Notes: generated by a model from the letters alone, not told the origin. Counted from the first letter of the stretch, positions 18,650 through 28,151 are shown. The stretch is 64,000 nt of DNA from Mucilaginibacter sabulilitoris (GCF_034262375.1 NZ_CP139558.1:930001-994000), one strand, 5' to 3'. Translations and numbers: made by a program.

Positions 18650-18659
18650 AATCAAACAT

Positions 18660-18681
18660 GCGGGTGCGCTGGCGCACCCGC
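18660..18681 (+). terminator. Stable hairpin after susD
   Basis: GCGGGTGCG pairs perfectly with CGCACCCGC over a CTGG loop, 11 bp after the susD stop. No long T run follows, so it may reduce rather than abolish read-through into the next genes. Confidence 0.6.
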
Positions 18682-18703
18682 TTAATTAAGCTAAATAAGA
18701 AAG

Positions 18704-19894
18704 ATGAAAAATTTAAAAAAGAAAATAAAAGCGGTTGGGCTGATATGGATAAGTGTGTTTACCCTGAGCGCTAATGCCCAAACCGGCTTTACCTACAAGA
18801 TCAACGGCAAGCTGCAAAATATCAATCCGATGCCGGAAAAAATGTATATGAAAGTCCTGCTGAATGGCTTGCTTAAAAAGGACGCTGACAGCACGCTTGT
18901 CAAAAACGGCGAATACACTTTCACCGGCGAATTGAATGTAGACGAGGCGGTAGTGGTTTCCATCTCTGCCGATGGAAAAGAGAATAGCACCCACGCTTAT
19001 AGTCTCTACCTCGATAAGGGCGAGCTGAATGTGATATCGAACGGTGCGATCAAAAACATCACCGTAAGCGGCTCTGGCGCCACAGCCCAACTCGAGCACG
19101 ACCAGATCCTGAAAGGCATTGAAAAGGAGAAAGCGGAACTGCAAAAAATCGTTAAAACAGAAGACTACAAAACCAATCAGCAGTTACAGGCCGAGGTGTT
19201 AAAAAGATCACGCGCGCTGGCTGGCAAGGGGCTTTTTGATATGTACACCTTCGTACGTGATAATCCCGAAAAACGTTCGACTCCCTTTACCGCGTATGCA
19301 TTGATTTCGTCCGGTTTAATCGGGCAACCGGGGCAGGATACCATTCAGCAACGCTTACCCGCACGCCTAAAGGCCGATCGCCTGGGTAAGGAGATTGCCC
19401 ACATACAAGTACGCCGTGATTCGCTGGCGAAAGTTGCTGCGGCCAGAAGACAAGAAGAAGCGGGTAAGGTACCCATAGGCATCAAAGCCCCGGATTTTAC
19501 TCAATTTGATGTCAATAACAAGGCGGTTTCGCTCTCGTCGTTCAAAGGGAAATATGTCCTGGTTGATTTCTGGGCGAGCTGGTGTATGCCATGCCGTGCC
19601 GAAAACCCGAACGTAGTCAAAGCCTACAATAAATATAAAGACAAAGGCTTCACGGTGTTGGGCGTGTCGCTGGATGCACAATCGGCTAAAACAGCATGGT
19701 TAAAGGCTATAGCTGCCGATGGCCTGACCTGGACACAGGTATCTGATCTGAAAGGCTGGAAGAATGAGGCTGCCGCGCAATACGGTGTTTCATCAATCCC
19801 GCAAAATTTCCTGATCGATCCGAGCGGCGTAGTCGTGGGCAAAAATCTCCGTGGCGAAGAACTCAACGCTAAACTGGCAACTATTTTTAAATAA
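18704..19894 (+). CDS. TlpA/ResA-like thioredoxin protein with DUF4369 domain
   Basis: A 396-residue exported protein with a signal peptide ending in SANAQ. Residues about 25-120 form a DUF4369 beta domain; a helical linker follows. The C-terminal thioredoxin fold (about 255-396) carries WASWCMPC. The cis-proline region GVSSIPQNFLIDP is typical of TlpA. It has the same architecture as the copy in the msr operon and the one two genes downstream. A role in the susCD-linked pathway is unknown; such proteins reduce cysteines of envelope proteins. Confidence 0.87.
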   Translation: MKNLKKKIKAVGLIWISVFTLSANAQTGFTYKINGKLQNINPMPEKMYMKVLLNGLLKKDADSTLVKNGEYTFTGELNVDEAVVVSISADGKENSTHAYSLYLDKGELNVISNGAIKNITVSGSGATAQLEHDQILKGIEKEKAELQKIVKTEDYKTNQQLQAEVLKRSRALAGKGLFDMYTFVRDNPEKRSTPFTAYALISSGLIGQPGQDTIQQRLPARLKADRLGKEIAHIQVRRDSLAKVAAARRQEEAGKVPIGIKAPDFTQFDVNNKAVSLSSFKGKYVLVDFWASWCMPCRAENPNVVKAYNKYKDKGFTVLGVSLDAQSAKTAWLKAIAADGLTWTQVSDLKGWKNEAAAQYGVSSIPQNFLIDPSGVVVGKNLRGEELNAKLATIFK

Positions 19895-19908
19895 TCAGGA
19901 CAAAGAAT

Positions 19909-20427
19909 ATGAAAAGAAATATAATAAAAACGTCGCTCAATACGATCGTCTTCGCTTTATCGCTGGTAATGCTTTGCCTTACAGCAAATGCCCAAACTAA
20001 AATGCAAAACTTTGCCGGCACATGGATATTAAATGAGGATAAATCCGACTTTGGTCGTTTGACTGCTAAAAGCGCATCGAAGGTAAAGGTGTTGACTGTT
20101 GTACAGACTACCAGCGATATCACTGTTTTTTCCGGTGATTCCACCATGAAAACATCCATCCAGATTAATCTCAGTGGAGAGCACGCGGTACAGACATCAT
20201 CGACTACGGTAAATGGCATTCCTAATAAATTGACGAGTAATCCCGATATACAACTGGTAAATGACAGGTCATTTACTTTGAGGATTACCAAAGATCCGAT
20301 GAGCCTGGTTACTTCAAGTGTAAAAACTTATACGCTTTCGTCTGACGGTAAAATCTTGATAATGGAATACAAAAATACTTACGGAGAGACCATTTTGGCC
20401 GGTAAGCTGGTATATGATAAACGATAA
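19909..20427 (+). CDS. Small secreted protein, lipocalin-like, function unknown
   Basis: A 172-residue product with a clear signal peptide (core VFALSLVMLCLTANA, then Q). The body starts with FAGTWILNEDKSDFG, a pattern seen at the beginning of lipocalin-like beta-barrel domains. It continues with alternating hydrophobic beta strands and ends in GETILAGKLVYDKR. No catalytic motif is visible. It sits 14 bp after one TlpA-like gene and just before another, so it belongs to the same operon. The lipocalin assignment is by motif impression only. Confidence 0.6.
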   Translation: MKRNIIKTSLNTIVFALSLVMLCLTANAQTKMQNFAGTWILNEDKSDFGRLTAKSASKVKVLTVVQTTSDITVFSGDSTMKTSIQINLSGEHAVQTSSTTVNGIPNKLTSNPDIQLVNDRSFTLRITKDPMSLVTSSVKTYTLSSDGKILIMEYKNTYGETILAGKLVYDKR

Positions 20428-20440
20428 CCATACAAATTCA

Positions 20441-21589
20441 ATGATGAAAAAGATCATGTTGTTTTTAGGGGGGCTGCCAGCAGTTGCTCTTGCCCAAGTG
20501 AAGCCCAATTACGAAATTCATGGTAAGCTTAATGGTGTAGAGGCCAAGCAAGTTTTCGTCATTCATGACGAAGGCGCATTCAAGCGGATAACCGACAGCG
20601 CCGTTGTTGTAAACCATGAATACGATCTTAAGGGCTATGTCGAGGTAGGCCAGCATACCTACATGTTTACCTATAACATGAAAAATGTGAAGCCGCTAAA
20701 GGCAGATGGGATCGTACAAATGTTTTTGTCGCCGGGCGAGTATACCGTGACGCATAATAATTCTTTTAGAGATGTGGTGGTGACCGGTTCCAAGGGTTAT
20801 GACGATTACCAATCGTTACGTACCGCAGCCAAGCCGTATGAAGATCAGGTAAACCGGTTAAAAACCGAAGCTTACCAGTTCGCGAAGCAGAAAGACACTG
20901 TAGGATTAAACAGCACCAATGCAAAACTTTATGCGCTTGAACACGAGTACAAGCCAAAAGTCTATGGCAATTTCATTAAGCAGCACCCGCAATCGCCGGC
21001 AGCCTTTTATGCACTAAAGGAACTGGCCGGCATAGCGCATCAAATCGACGGGCAGGCGCTTAAACCCTATTTTGATCTGCTCCCTAAACAGGTTAAGCAA
21101 AGTACCGATGGAAAGGAATTTGGCAAACGCATTGACGATGCCATCACATTCGATACTAAAGGGGCCATTGGCAGTGTAGCACCCGATTTTACCCTGCTGG
21201 ATACGGCGGGAAGGCGCGTAAAACTGTCCGATTACAGGGGCAAATATGTATTGCTCGATTTCTGGGCCAGCTGGTGCGCCCCATGCCGCGCCGATAACCC
21301 GCATCTGGTAGCCGCTTATCGGCAGTACCATGCCAAAGGGTTCAATATCCTGAGTGTTTCGCTCGATACTAAAGCGCGCGAGAAAGCTTGGTTTACAGCA
21401 ATAGACCACGATCATTTAACAGCCTGGACCCACGTGGCCGATCTGCAGCACGACAGCAACGAGGTGCTGGGTATCTATGGCATCAGCGGTATACCGCAAA
21501 ACTTCCTGATCGGCCCCGATGGGAGGATCATCGGGCGTAGCCTTCGCGGCGGTGACCTGGAAAAGAAACTGCAGGAGATCCTGAAATAA
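20441..21589 (+). CDS. TlpA/ResA-like thioredoxin protein with DUF4369 domain (second copy)
   Basis: A 382-residue exported protein. The start MMKKIMLFLGG is used because a longer frame begins inside the preceding gene and this gives a signal peptide ending in ALAQ. It has a DUF4369-like N-terminal domain (about 20-115), a linker with many helices, and a thioredoxin domain with WASWCAPC. The GISGIPQNFLIGPDG loop contains the cis-proline. It parallels the gene at 18704 in layout, suggesting duplication within the operon followed by divergence. Confidence 0.86.
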   Translation: MMKKIMLFLGGLPAVALAQVKPNYEIHGKLNGVEAKQVFVIHDEGAFKRITDSAVVVNHEYDLKGYVEVGQHTYMFTYNMKNVKPLKADGIVQMFLSPGEYTVTHNNSFRDVVVTGSKGYDDYQSLRTAAKPYEDQVNRLKTEAYQFAKQKDTVGLNSTNAKLYALEHEYKPKVYGNFIKQHPQSPAAFYALKELAGIAHQIDGQALKPYFDLLPKQVKQSTDGKEFGKRIDDAITFDTKGAIGSVAPDFTLLDTAGRRVKLSDYRGKYVLLDFWASWCAPCRADNPHLVAAYRQYHAKGFNILSVSLDTKAREKAWFTAIDHDHLTAWTHVADLQHDSNEVLGIYGISGIPQNFLIGPDGRIIGRSLRGGDLEKKLQEILK

Positions 21590-21617
21590 ACAAATCATTA
21601 GTCAAAACATATCGTAA

Positions 21618-24422
21618 ATGACAGCAAAAATTAAAATAGGTACTATTGCGCTTAGCGCGATGTTGTTCATCGGCACGCTGAAAATTCAGGCGCAACGCAT
21701 TCCATTGGATCCGAACCTGCGCACAGGTAAACTGGCCAACGGCTTTACCTATTACATCCGGCACAACGAACAGCCGGCCAAGCGGGTAGAGTTGTACCTG
21801 GTGAATAAGATAGGTTCGGTGCTGGAGGATGAAGACCAGCTGGGGCTGGCCCACTTCATGGAGCATATGAACTTTAACGGGACGCGGAACTTTCCAAAGA
21901 ACGACCTGGTGGATTACCTGCAGAAAGCAGGCGTAAGGTTTGGCGCAGATTTGAACGCTTATACCAGTTTTGATGAAACGGTATACCAGCTGCCGCTACC
22001 TACCGATAATCCCGCCATGTTGGCCAATGGATTAAAGATCATGCGCGACTGGGCGCAGGAAGCTACGCTGGATCCGTCAGAGATAGAAAAAGAACGCGGG
22101 GTGATCCTGGAAGAAGAGCGCCTGGGTAAGGGCGCAAAAGACCGGATGTCGCGGAAGTACCTGCCTATGCTGCTGAACCATGCCCGCTATGCGGACCGGC
22201 TGCCGATTGGCAAGGATGCCATCCTGACGGGCTTTAAACCGGAGGTGATCAAGCGGTTTCACCACGACTGGTACCGACCTGATCTGCAGGCGCTGATCAT
22301 CGTGGGTGATGTGGATGTGAACCAAACGGAAAAACTGGTGAAAGAAAAGTTCTCGGACCTTAAAAACCCGCTCAACGAAAGAGATCGGACCAGGTATGTC
22401 ATTCCTTTAACCGGTAAGGGCCAGTTCATGGTGGTAACCGATAAGGAAGAAACCAGCACCGACCTTGAAATCATCATGAAACACCGCGTGACAGAACTGG
22501 TGACCGAACAGGATTACCTGACCGAGGTGAAACGTAATTTGCTTAACCAGCTGCTCAATACCAGGAGATATGCGGAGCTCTCCAAAGACGCGAGCCCGGC
22601 CTATACAGGCGTAAGTATCGGGGTAAACGGTCTGCTGAATAATATAGACATGCTGAGCTTCTCGGTGTCCGCCAAAGAAGGCCGGCTGGAAGAAAGCTTT
22701 TTACAGGCCTGGCGTATGTTTGAGCGCATCAAACGTCACGGCTTTACCCAGGGCGAGCTGGACAGGGCTAAACAGAACCAGCTGCGCAGCCTGCAGAGCA
22801 ACGTCAGCGAAAAAGACAAAACTTCTTCGGTGAGCTATGTGAAAGAATACCAGAACCTGTTTCTACATAATGAAGCCTCGCCGGGCATCGATTGGGAGTA
22901 CCAGTTTACCAAAACCCATATAGGGGGGATCACGCTGGCGGATATTACCGGCTTGATGAATGAATACCTGCATTCAAAAGATGTGGACATCCTGGTATCG
23001 GCACCGGAAAGAAACCGGAGGGGTTTACCTGATTCGGCAACCGTTCAAAGCTGGATAACCCAAGTGAGCAATGAGACCATCCAGCCATATAAAGATGAGT
23101 TGGTGAATAAACCGCTTTTAGCGGTAAGGCCCCAAGCAGGCACCGTAGTTAAAAAAGAAAGCCTGCCGCAATTAAACCTCACCAAACTGACACTGAGCAA
23201 CGGGGTAAAAGTCATTCTGAAACCTACCGACTTTAAGAATGACCAAATCCTTTACGGTGCGTTCGCGCCGGGGGGCACCTCGCTTTATGATCATGCCGAT
23301 TTAGACATCGCCTCCAATGCGAGCGGACTGATGGCCCGTATGGGTCTGGGTAACCTGAACCCGGTAGAGCTGAACCAGGTCCTGACCGGGAAAGTGGCCT
23401 CATCGGCTGCAGCTATCGGTTTAAGATCGCAAACGATCAGCGCTAAAGCGTCGCCGCAAGACCTGGAAACCGCCTTGCAGCTTACCTACCTGCAGTTTAC
23501 CGCGCCGCGCAAGGATACGCTGATCTTCAAAAATACAATGGCTAACGTGATGGCTACGCTGGCAAACCGGTATGCCAGCCCGGCGAATGTATTTACGGAT
23601 ACCATGAGTTATGTGCTGAGCAATTACAGCTACCGCTTTAGCGCGCCAACGGTTGAGCGGATCAGCAAGATTACGCTGGACAGGGCCTATGATATTTACA
23701 AAGAATGCTTTTCAGATGCCTCAGGCTTTACCTTTGTGTTTACCGGCAACTTTAAGCCAGATTCCATTACCCCGCTGATCGCTCAATATCTGGGGTCTCT
23801 GCCATCAACGCACAAAAATGTTAAAGCGCGTGATTTGGGCATCCATATCCCTGAGGGTATCATTACCAAGAAGGTGTACAAGGGATCGGAAAACAAGGCT
23901 TTGGTGCGCATTATTTTCAGCGGCGACTATCAGTACAGCCCCTTAGCCAATCTGGAACTGAAGGCGCTGGGCGAGATCTTGCAAATCAAGGTATTGCAGC
24001 AGCTGAGAGAGGCGGAAAGCGAAGTATACAGTCCCCAGGTGCAAACGGCGTACAACAAATACCCCAGCAACCGCTTTTCGATCAATGTGGCGTTTGGCTG
24101 TGCCCCAGGGAACGCCGATCACCTGGTCAATCTGGTAGAGCAGGAGCTGTCCGAACTTAGGGACGGCGGGCCGCAGCCGGACGAAATAGAAAAGTTTAAG
24201 GCTCAGTACGCCAAGGCCGTGGAACTGGCGCTGAATGATAATGGGTTCTGGTTATCTTACCTGCTTGGACAATATGAGAACAACGAAAACCCGTTGCAGG
24301 CGCTGGATTCCGAAAAAAACCTGCAGCAAATCAATGCCACTTCTCTAAAGCAAGCCGCGAAGACTTTGCTTTCAGGTAAAAATATGATCACTTTTCAACT
24401 GCTGCCGGAGCAAGGCAGCTAA
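21618..24422 (+). CDS. M16-family (insulinase/PqqL-type) zinc protease
   Basis: A 934-residue exported metalloprotease. After a signal peptide ending near IQAQ, the inverted zinc motif HFMEH appears in GLAHFMEHMNFNGT (about residues 78-82). The third ligand region EIEKERGVILEEER lies about 75 residues later, matching HxxEH-x(~75)-E of the family. Three further M16 repeats without the zinc motif follow, as in PqqL/YddC proteins. These enzymes degrade peptides in the periplasm. It ends the operon of SusC/SusD and TlpA-like genes, and may process an imported peptide-bearing ligand (inference). Confidence 0.92.
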   Translation: MTAKIKIGTIALSAMLFIGTLKIQAQRIPLDPNLRTGKLANGFTYYIRHNEQPAKRVELYLVNKIGSVLEDEDQLGLAHFMEHMNFNGTRNFPKNDLVDYLQKAGVRFGADLNAYTSFDETVYQLPLPTDNPAMLANGLKIMRDWAQEATLDPSEIEKERGVILEEERLGKGAKDRMSRKYLPMLLNHARYADRLPIGKDAILTGFKPEVIKRFHHDWYRPDLQALIIVGDVDVNQTEKLVKEKFSDLKNPLNERDRTRYVIPLTGKGQFMVVTDKEETSTDLEIIMKHRVTELVTEQDYLTEVKRNLLNQLLNTRRYAELSKDASPAYTGVSIGVNGLLNNIDMLSFSVSAKEGRLEESFLQAWRMFERIKRHGFTQGELDRAKQNQLRSLQSNVSEKDKTSSVSYVKEYQNLFLHNEASPGIDWEYQFTKTHIGGITLADITGLMNEYLHSKDVDILVSAPERNRRGLPDSATVQSWITQVSNETIQPYKDELVNKPLLAVRPQAGTVVKKESLPQLNLTKLTLSNGVKVILKPTDFKNDQILYGAFAPGGTSLYDHADLDIASNASGLMARMGLGNLNPVELNQVLTGKVASSAAAIGLRSQTISAKASPQDLETALQLTYLQFTAPRKDTLIFKNTMANVMATLANRYASPANVFTDTMSYVLSNYSYRFSAPTVERISKITLDRAYDIYKECFSDASGFTFVFTGNFKPDSITPLIAQYLGSLPSTHKNVKARDLGIHIPEGIITKKVYKGSENKALVRIIFSGDYQYSPLANLELKALGEILQIKVLQQLREAESEVYSPQVQTAYNKYPSNRFSINVAFGCAPGNADHLVNLVEQELSELRDGGPQPDEIEKFKAQYAKAVELALNDNGFWLSYLLGQYENNENPLQALDSEKNLQQINATSLKQAAKTLLSGKNMITFQLLPEQGS

Positions 24423-24442
24423 AAAAATTAAAAGAGTAAATA

Positions 24443-24601
24443 ATGAAAAAACAAGCCGGTTTTATACTTGGTCTCGAAACGGTCAGCCCTGTGAGTGTAA
24501 ATGGAAAACGTCAGGACAGGTGTAGTTCTCGCCTATCAGGGAGCCCCGAGCAGCGATTAACCGGTGAACAGTCCGGCAACTTAATTTGGGGAACATCGTG
24601 A
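24443..24601 (+). CDS. Possible small ORF after the M16 gene
   Basis: A 52-codon frame starting MKKQAGFILGLETVSPVS, 20 bp after the protease stop, preceded by a purine-rich AAAAGAG. It has no signal peptide or recognised motif and a basic, serine/glycine-rich composition. A structured region and a terminator follow. It may be a real small protein, the start of a lost gene, or chance within a non-coding RNA. I cannot decide from sequence alone. Confidence 0.25.
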   Translation: MKKQAGFILGLETVSPVSVNGKRQDRCSSRLSGSPEQRLTGEQSGNLIWGTS

Positions 24602-24623
24602 ATTTTCTTAATTTGCCCCGTCA

Positions 24624-24643
24624 CAGCTGATGCCTATCAGCTG
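24624..24643 (+). other. Short perfect hairpin
   Basis: CAGCTGAT pairs with ATCAGCTG around a GCCT loop, 20 bp upstream of the terminator hairpin. Together the two hairpins suggest a structured 3' region downstream of the M16 gene. Confidence 0.4.
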
Positions 24644-24663
24644 AAGGTGATAAGGTTTAGGTT

Positions 24664-24700
24664 AAACGTCCGGCAGCAATTGCCGGGCGTTTATTTTTTG
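24664..24700 (+). terminator. Rho-independent terminator of the susCD/M16 operon
   Basis: A 12-bp stem (AAACGTCCGGCA with TTGCCGGGCGTTT, one G-U pair) closes a 5-nt loop and is followed by ATTTTTTGG. This is the clearest canonical terminator downstream of the SusC-to-M16 gene run. Confidence 0.8.
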
Positions 24701-24756
24701 GCACAAGTTTTTGAGATCTGCTAATTGTAGAATTCCTGTATTTATAAAAAGACCCA

Positions 24757-25387
24757 ATGACCGGAACCTGTAAATTTTGCCGATTAGAAAAAGACCTCAT
24801 TAAGAGGTCGCACATCTGGCCTTTGTTTATGTATCAGGGAATGAAGGATGACAAGGGCAGGCTCTATGTAATCAATTCGCAGGATCCTGCCAAGGACCAT
24901 ACTGCACAGTCGGGTTCGTACGAGCAATTTATTTTCTGTTCAGATTGGGATAATGTTCGCTTAGGGCGCTTGGAGCGATATGCAAGTAACCACCTCTATA
25001 AAAAGCCTTATTTGCTAGATTCAGTTGATTTGTACTTATAACAGCGGATGGAGTTGATGAAGATGAAAATTTTGTTGCGGTTAATGCATGGATAAGCGGG
25101 TTGGTTAAATTTTATATCAATGCGTTTGTTTATAATTTTTATCTGGCAGAAAACAAGAAAGATCAAACGGTCAGGGCATTGTAATTGGCATGGATCAGAA
25201 AATGGGTATCACGAAAGTTTCAACAGATCAATGGCATCAAATCAGGCAAAGTATCATTAATGCTGCTATTCATCATACAAAAATAATAAAGGTGTTAGTT
25301 AATCATCAATCGCCGTGGGTAAACAATTATAATACTATTTGTTGGAAGACCCTAAATCAGTCGTCTTTGATGTTGCATAGCCGGTAA
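24757..25387 (+). pseudogene. Frameshifted HNH-like zinc protein gene
   Basis: The first 94 codons read MTGTCKFCRLEKDLIKRSHI and continue with a YQGMKDD segment, IFCSDWDN and LGRLERYASNHLYKKP. This resembles small HNH-like proteins with two Cys pairs and an SHIxPxF motif. The expected second cysteine of the distal pair is a tryptophan (CSDWDN). The frame stops at 25041, but protein-like sequence continues in the -1 frame (ADGVDEDENFVAVNAWISGL) up to 25184. It appears to continue again in a third frame (GQGIVIGMDQKMGI, a run that includes the ATG at 25190) up to 25387. At least two frameshifts plus a lost ligand argue for decay. It ends 4 bp from the convergent KAP gene. Confidence 0.5.
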
Positions 25388-25391
25388 TGTT

Positions 25392-28151
25392 TTAATACGC
25401 AATGACAATAGACAAGACTTTCAAGACTTCACAATAATCTATTTTGGCAACCACGGTTTCCCTTACCAATTTTACATATTGGAAATCCGAGTCATCTTTT
25501 AACGCGATGTCAAGGTGTTCGGTTAATACATTTTCCTTCTCGTGCAATGTATAGGCAACTATCAGATCTGCAAGTGTCCTACAATTATTTTTCTTTTGCC
25601 ATACATTGTTTCGGTGTAATTGTGCATAACGGCGAATCAACAGGTTTTTGGCAATAAGGTACCGGTAATAGAATATCCTAAGTTGCCTTGGGGTTGGGGC
25701 AGTGAATTTTGTAACGCTTACGCGAAGGATATCGATTTCGTCAATGCTTAGAGAGTCGATACGCAGGTCAATGAAGACCCTTTCGGTTGGTGACTCTGTA
25801 CTTTCCGGCAGTAAATCAGAATTGTCCAGATAATCAATCGCATAATCTGGCTCTGGTTCATCGTAATAGTCGTAACCTTGAGGGTCTCCTGGATCATCAT
25901 AGGTGTTTTGCTGTATTTCCTGAGAATATCTGGCGAAGTTGCGTACTTGCTCTTGCATCAGTAATACCGCAAGAGCTTTTAATGGCTTACTTGGTCTGTC
26001 CTGTTTAGTTAGCGCTGAGAAAAAGTCATCAGCTTCAAACGCCGAAAGTGGACCAAGTTTTAATCCGGAAATGAACAGTTTATCAATGTGCTCCTTTACG
26101 ATTAAATTAATATTCTTTTCATAATTCGCATCCTGTTTATCGAGGTCGACCAGTGATTGGTATTTTAATTTGATGGCCATTTTCAGGATGCGCTCGTCAA
26201 CTGCCGTAACTATAATAATTCGTTGCGCAATTTGCGGTTCCTCCAGTAGTACACGCAATGAATCGATGATTTGAATGATCTTTGCCTCTTGACAGCGATC
26301 CAGGTCTTCTACAAGGAGTAAGATCTTTTTTTTGCCGACCTTTCGCTTAGGAATCCAAGTTTTCAATAATTTGATCGTTTCTTTCTGTATTTCTGCCTGC
26401 AATCCCAAATGTTCTTTGTAGGAGTGCCGTGTTGAATACTTTAAAAACAGGTCCTTGGCTTTAACACTGTATTCCTTTTTCATAGTTGTTAAAAGTGTAT
26501 ACAGAAAAACCAGTACCGGAAAGGAAAGTCCTATCCATTTTAGCCCTCCTTGCAATTGCATTTCATAGGTGCCTAATAAATTCTGACTGAGCAAAATGCC
26601 AATTATCCCTGCAGAGACTATCGTCAAAAATTTGATTAACGGCAAAACCCCTTTTCTTTTAAAATTTAACAATGCTTGCCGCCATACATGACGCAATTTT
26701 GTCCAAGGCCAAAACCAACCTATCGGCTCCAAATAAACGTCGGCTAAACATTCATATAAATATGCCCAGCTGGCTGGCGTGTCCTGAAATTTCCAGGCAT
26801 GGAAATCAACCCGCTCAAAACGTTCGGTAGTCTTTAATTTTTTCCAGGTTTCCTCTAAAAGAAAACTTTTACCCCGCCCCCATTTACCGAAAATACCTAT
26901 CATTGAACCCTGTTCGGGGGGCATGATTTGTATAATTTCTGCCAGTTCAGCCGACAACTCATTAACACCCATTACCCCTTCGATGTCCTTTTTATCGCGG
27001 AAGTGTATGACCGATTTGGTAAAATACTCATCTTCGGATGGCACAGATTGGACACCTGCATCAGGTTTCTCATCAGCTGTTTCTTCTTCCGCACCCAGTT
27101 CCCGAAAGAGGTCGTGCATACCTACAAAATCCAATACCTGCAAATGTTGTTTATCCGGAAATGGTCGCAAGGCGGGAATAAGCATGCTTTGGACCACGCT
27201 TATATCATCGGTTTTATGAAATACCGCAACATGTCTGGTACAGGGGAGATCCGCTGCTAACGGGTTAAGGGAAACCGTGCAAATAATGACAGGTTCCGCT
27301 TCTGACTTATAAGCCCGCAATTCGTCGCTCGGGGTTTTGGCATTAGCCGTTGTAGTCATAGAAACTGCATAATGTGCTTTTCCTACCTGTTGATTAATAA
27401 TAGATTTTAGATCTTCGGTAAGTGAGATGGTCGGACAATACACAATTGTTTTCTCGCCATTGATTTCTTTGAGTAAGAACGAGACGGCAGATTCCAGGTA
27501 CGCCTGCACTTCTTTTGCAGAAGCGGAATGCGAGGTCAATTCAGCTGCTGATTCGATACCGAGCGAATTGGTAATTGCAGCCTTTTTAACATGAATCGGC
27601 ACAAAAAATTTGTCTTCAATAGCTTTTCTTAGAGCATAAATGAAAACGGGATCTCCAAATAAACCATCAAGTTCCGTATCATTTGTAGCCTGGAGATGAA
27701 TAGCGTTTTCATATTGGGCAAGCATTTGTTTTACAAGCGGCGAAGCGGAAGGCAGGCTATCATATAGAATCAATGTAGGAGACGGCATTGCGGTTCTTAA
27801 TGCAGCCATATTTCGATCCCGGTAAAGCCACTGTATATTTAGTACCAGGATTTGACTGGCGCTATGGTCGTCTTGTTCCACCAGGTCGCTGAGCTCTAAT
27901 ACCACAGGGCCCGGGTGCAAACGTTCAGCGATTTGCATTTGCAGTAGCTTACTGCCGGTCAATACCAAAACATGGCCCGGTGTGGCTTCATTCTGAAACT
28001 TTAGGTATTCCTGAAGGATAGCTAACATCACCGTTATTTTGCCAGTGCCGACAGGCATGGAAATGGCCACCTTTTTTTGACCGCGCTGTAATGCTCCAAG
28101 TACATTGCTTATAGCCTCTTGCTGTGATGGGGAAAATTGGTGAAGATCCAT
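25392..28151 (-). CDS. Degenerate SF2 helicase fused to membrane KAP P-loop NTPase
   Basis: A 919-residue two-module protein. Residues 1-350 look like the helicase core of type I/III restriction enzymes: MPVGTGKI at the Walker A position (34-39) and an FGDPVFIYALRKAIED block. The DEAD box is replaced by LILYDS and motif VI lacks the usual arginines, so ATP-driven unwinding is doubtful. Residues about 380-800 form a KAP NTPase with Walker A GIFGKWGRGKS (419-429) and Walker B LLLVEDLDRC. Two membrane helices (about 502-522 and 538-556) are inserted between them, as in membrane KAP proteins. An acidic Asp/Tyr-rich stretch precedes the C-terminal helical part. The start MDLHQFSPSQQ is the first ATG before the helicase fold. 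KAP NTPases occur in phage-defence contexts; the role here is unknown. Confidence 0.82.
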   Translation of the reverse strand: MDLHQFSPSQQEAISNVLGALQRGQKKVAISMPVGTGKITVMLAILQEYLKFQNEATPGHVLVLTGSKLLQMQIAERLHPGPVVLELSDLVEQDDHSASQILVLNIQWLYRDRNMAALRTAMPSPTLILYDSLPSASPLVKQMLAQYENAIHLQATNDTELDGLFGDPVFIYALRKAIEDKFFVPIHVKKAAITNSLGIESAAELTSHSASAKEVQAYLESAVSFLLKEINGEKTIVYCPTISLTEDLKSIINQQVGKAHYAVSMTTTANAKTPSDELRAYKSEAEPVIICTVSLNPLAADLPCTRHVAVFHKTDDISVVQSMLIPALRPFPDKQHLQVLDFVGMHDLFRELGAEEETADEKPDAGVQSVPSEDEYFTKSVIHFRDKKDIEGVMGVNELSAELAEIIQIMPPEQGSMIGIFGKWGRGKSFLLEETWKKLKTTERFERVDFHAWKFQDTPASWAYLYECLADVYLEPIGWFWPWTKLRHVWRQALLNFKRKGVLPLIKFLTIVSAGIIGILLSQNLLGTYEMQLQGGLKWIGLSFPVLVFLYTLLTTMKKEYSVKAKDLFLKYSTRHSYKEHLGLQAEIQKETIKLLKTWIPKRKVGKKKILLLVEDLDRCQEAKIIQIIDSLRVLLEEPQIAQRIIIVTAVDERILKMAIKLKYQSLVDLDKQDANYEKNINLIVKEHIDKLFISGLKLGPLSAFEADDFFSALTKQDRPSKPLKALAVLLMQEQVRNFARYSQEIQQNTYDDPGDPQGYDYYDEPEPDYAIDYLDNSDLLPESTESPTERVFIDLRIDSLSIDEIDILRVSVTKFTAPTPRQLRIFYYRYLIAKNLLIRRYAQLHRNNVWQKKNNCRTLADLIVAYTLHEKENVLTEHLDIALKDDSDFQYVKLVRETVVAKIDYCEVLKVLSIVIAY

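Noticed and set aside
24443..24601. RiPP precursor peptide for the small ORF
   Set aside because: No leader/core pattern, no Cys/Ser/Thr-rich core and no maturase gene nearby.
24423..24720. Known riboswitch class
   Set aside because: I could not match the sequence to cobalamin, TPP or SAM aptamer cores; only simple hairpins are supported.
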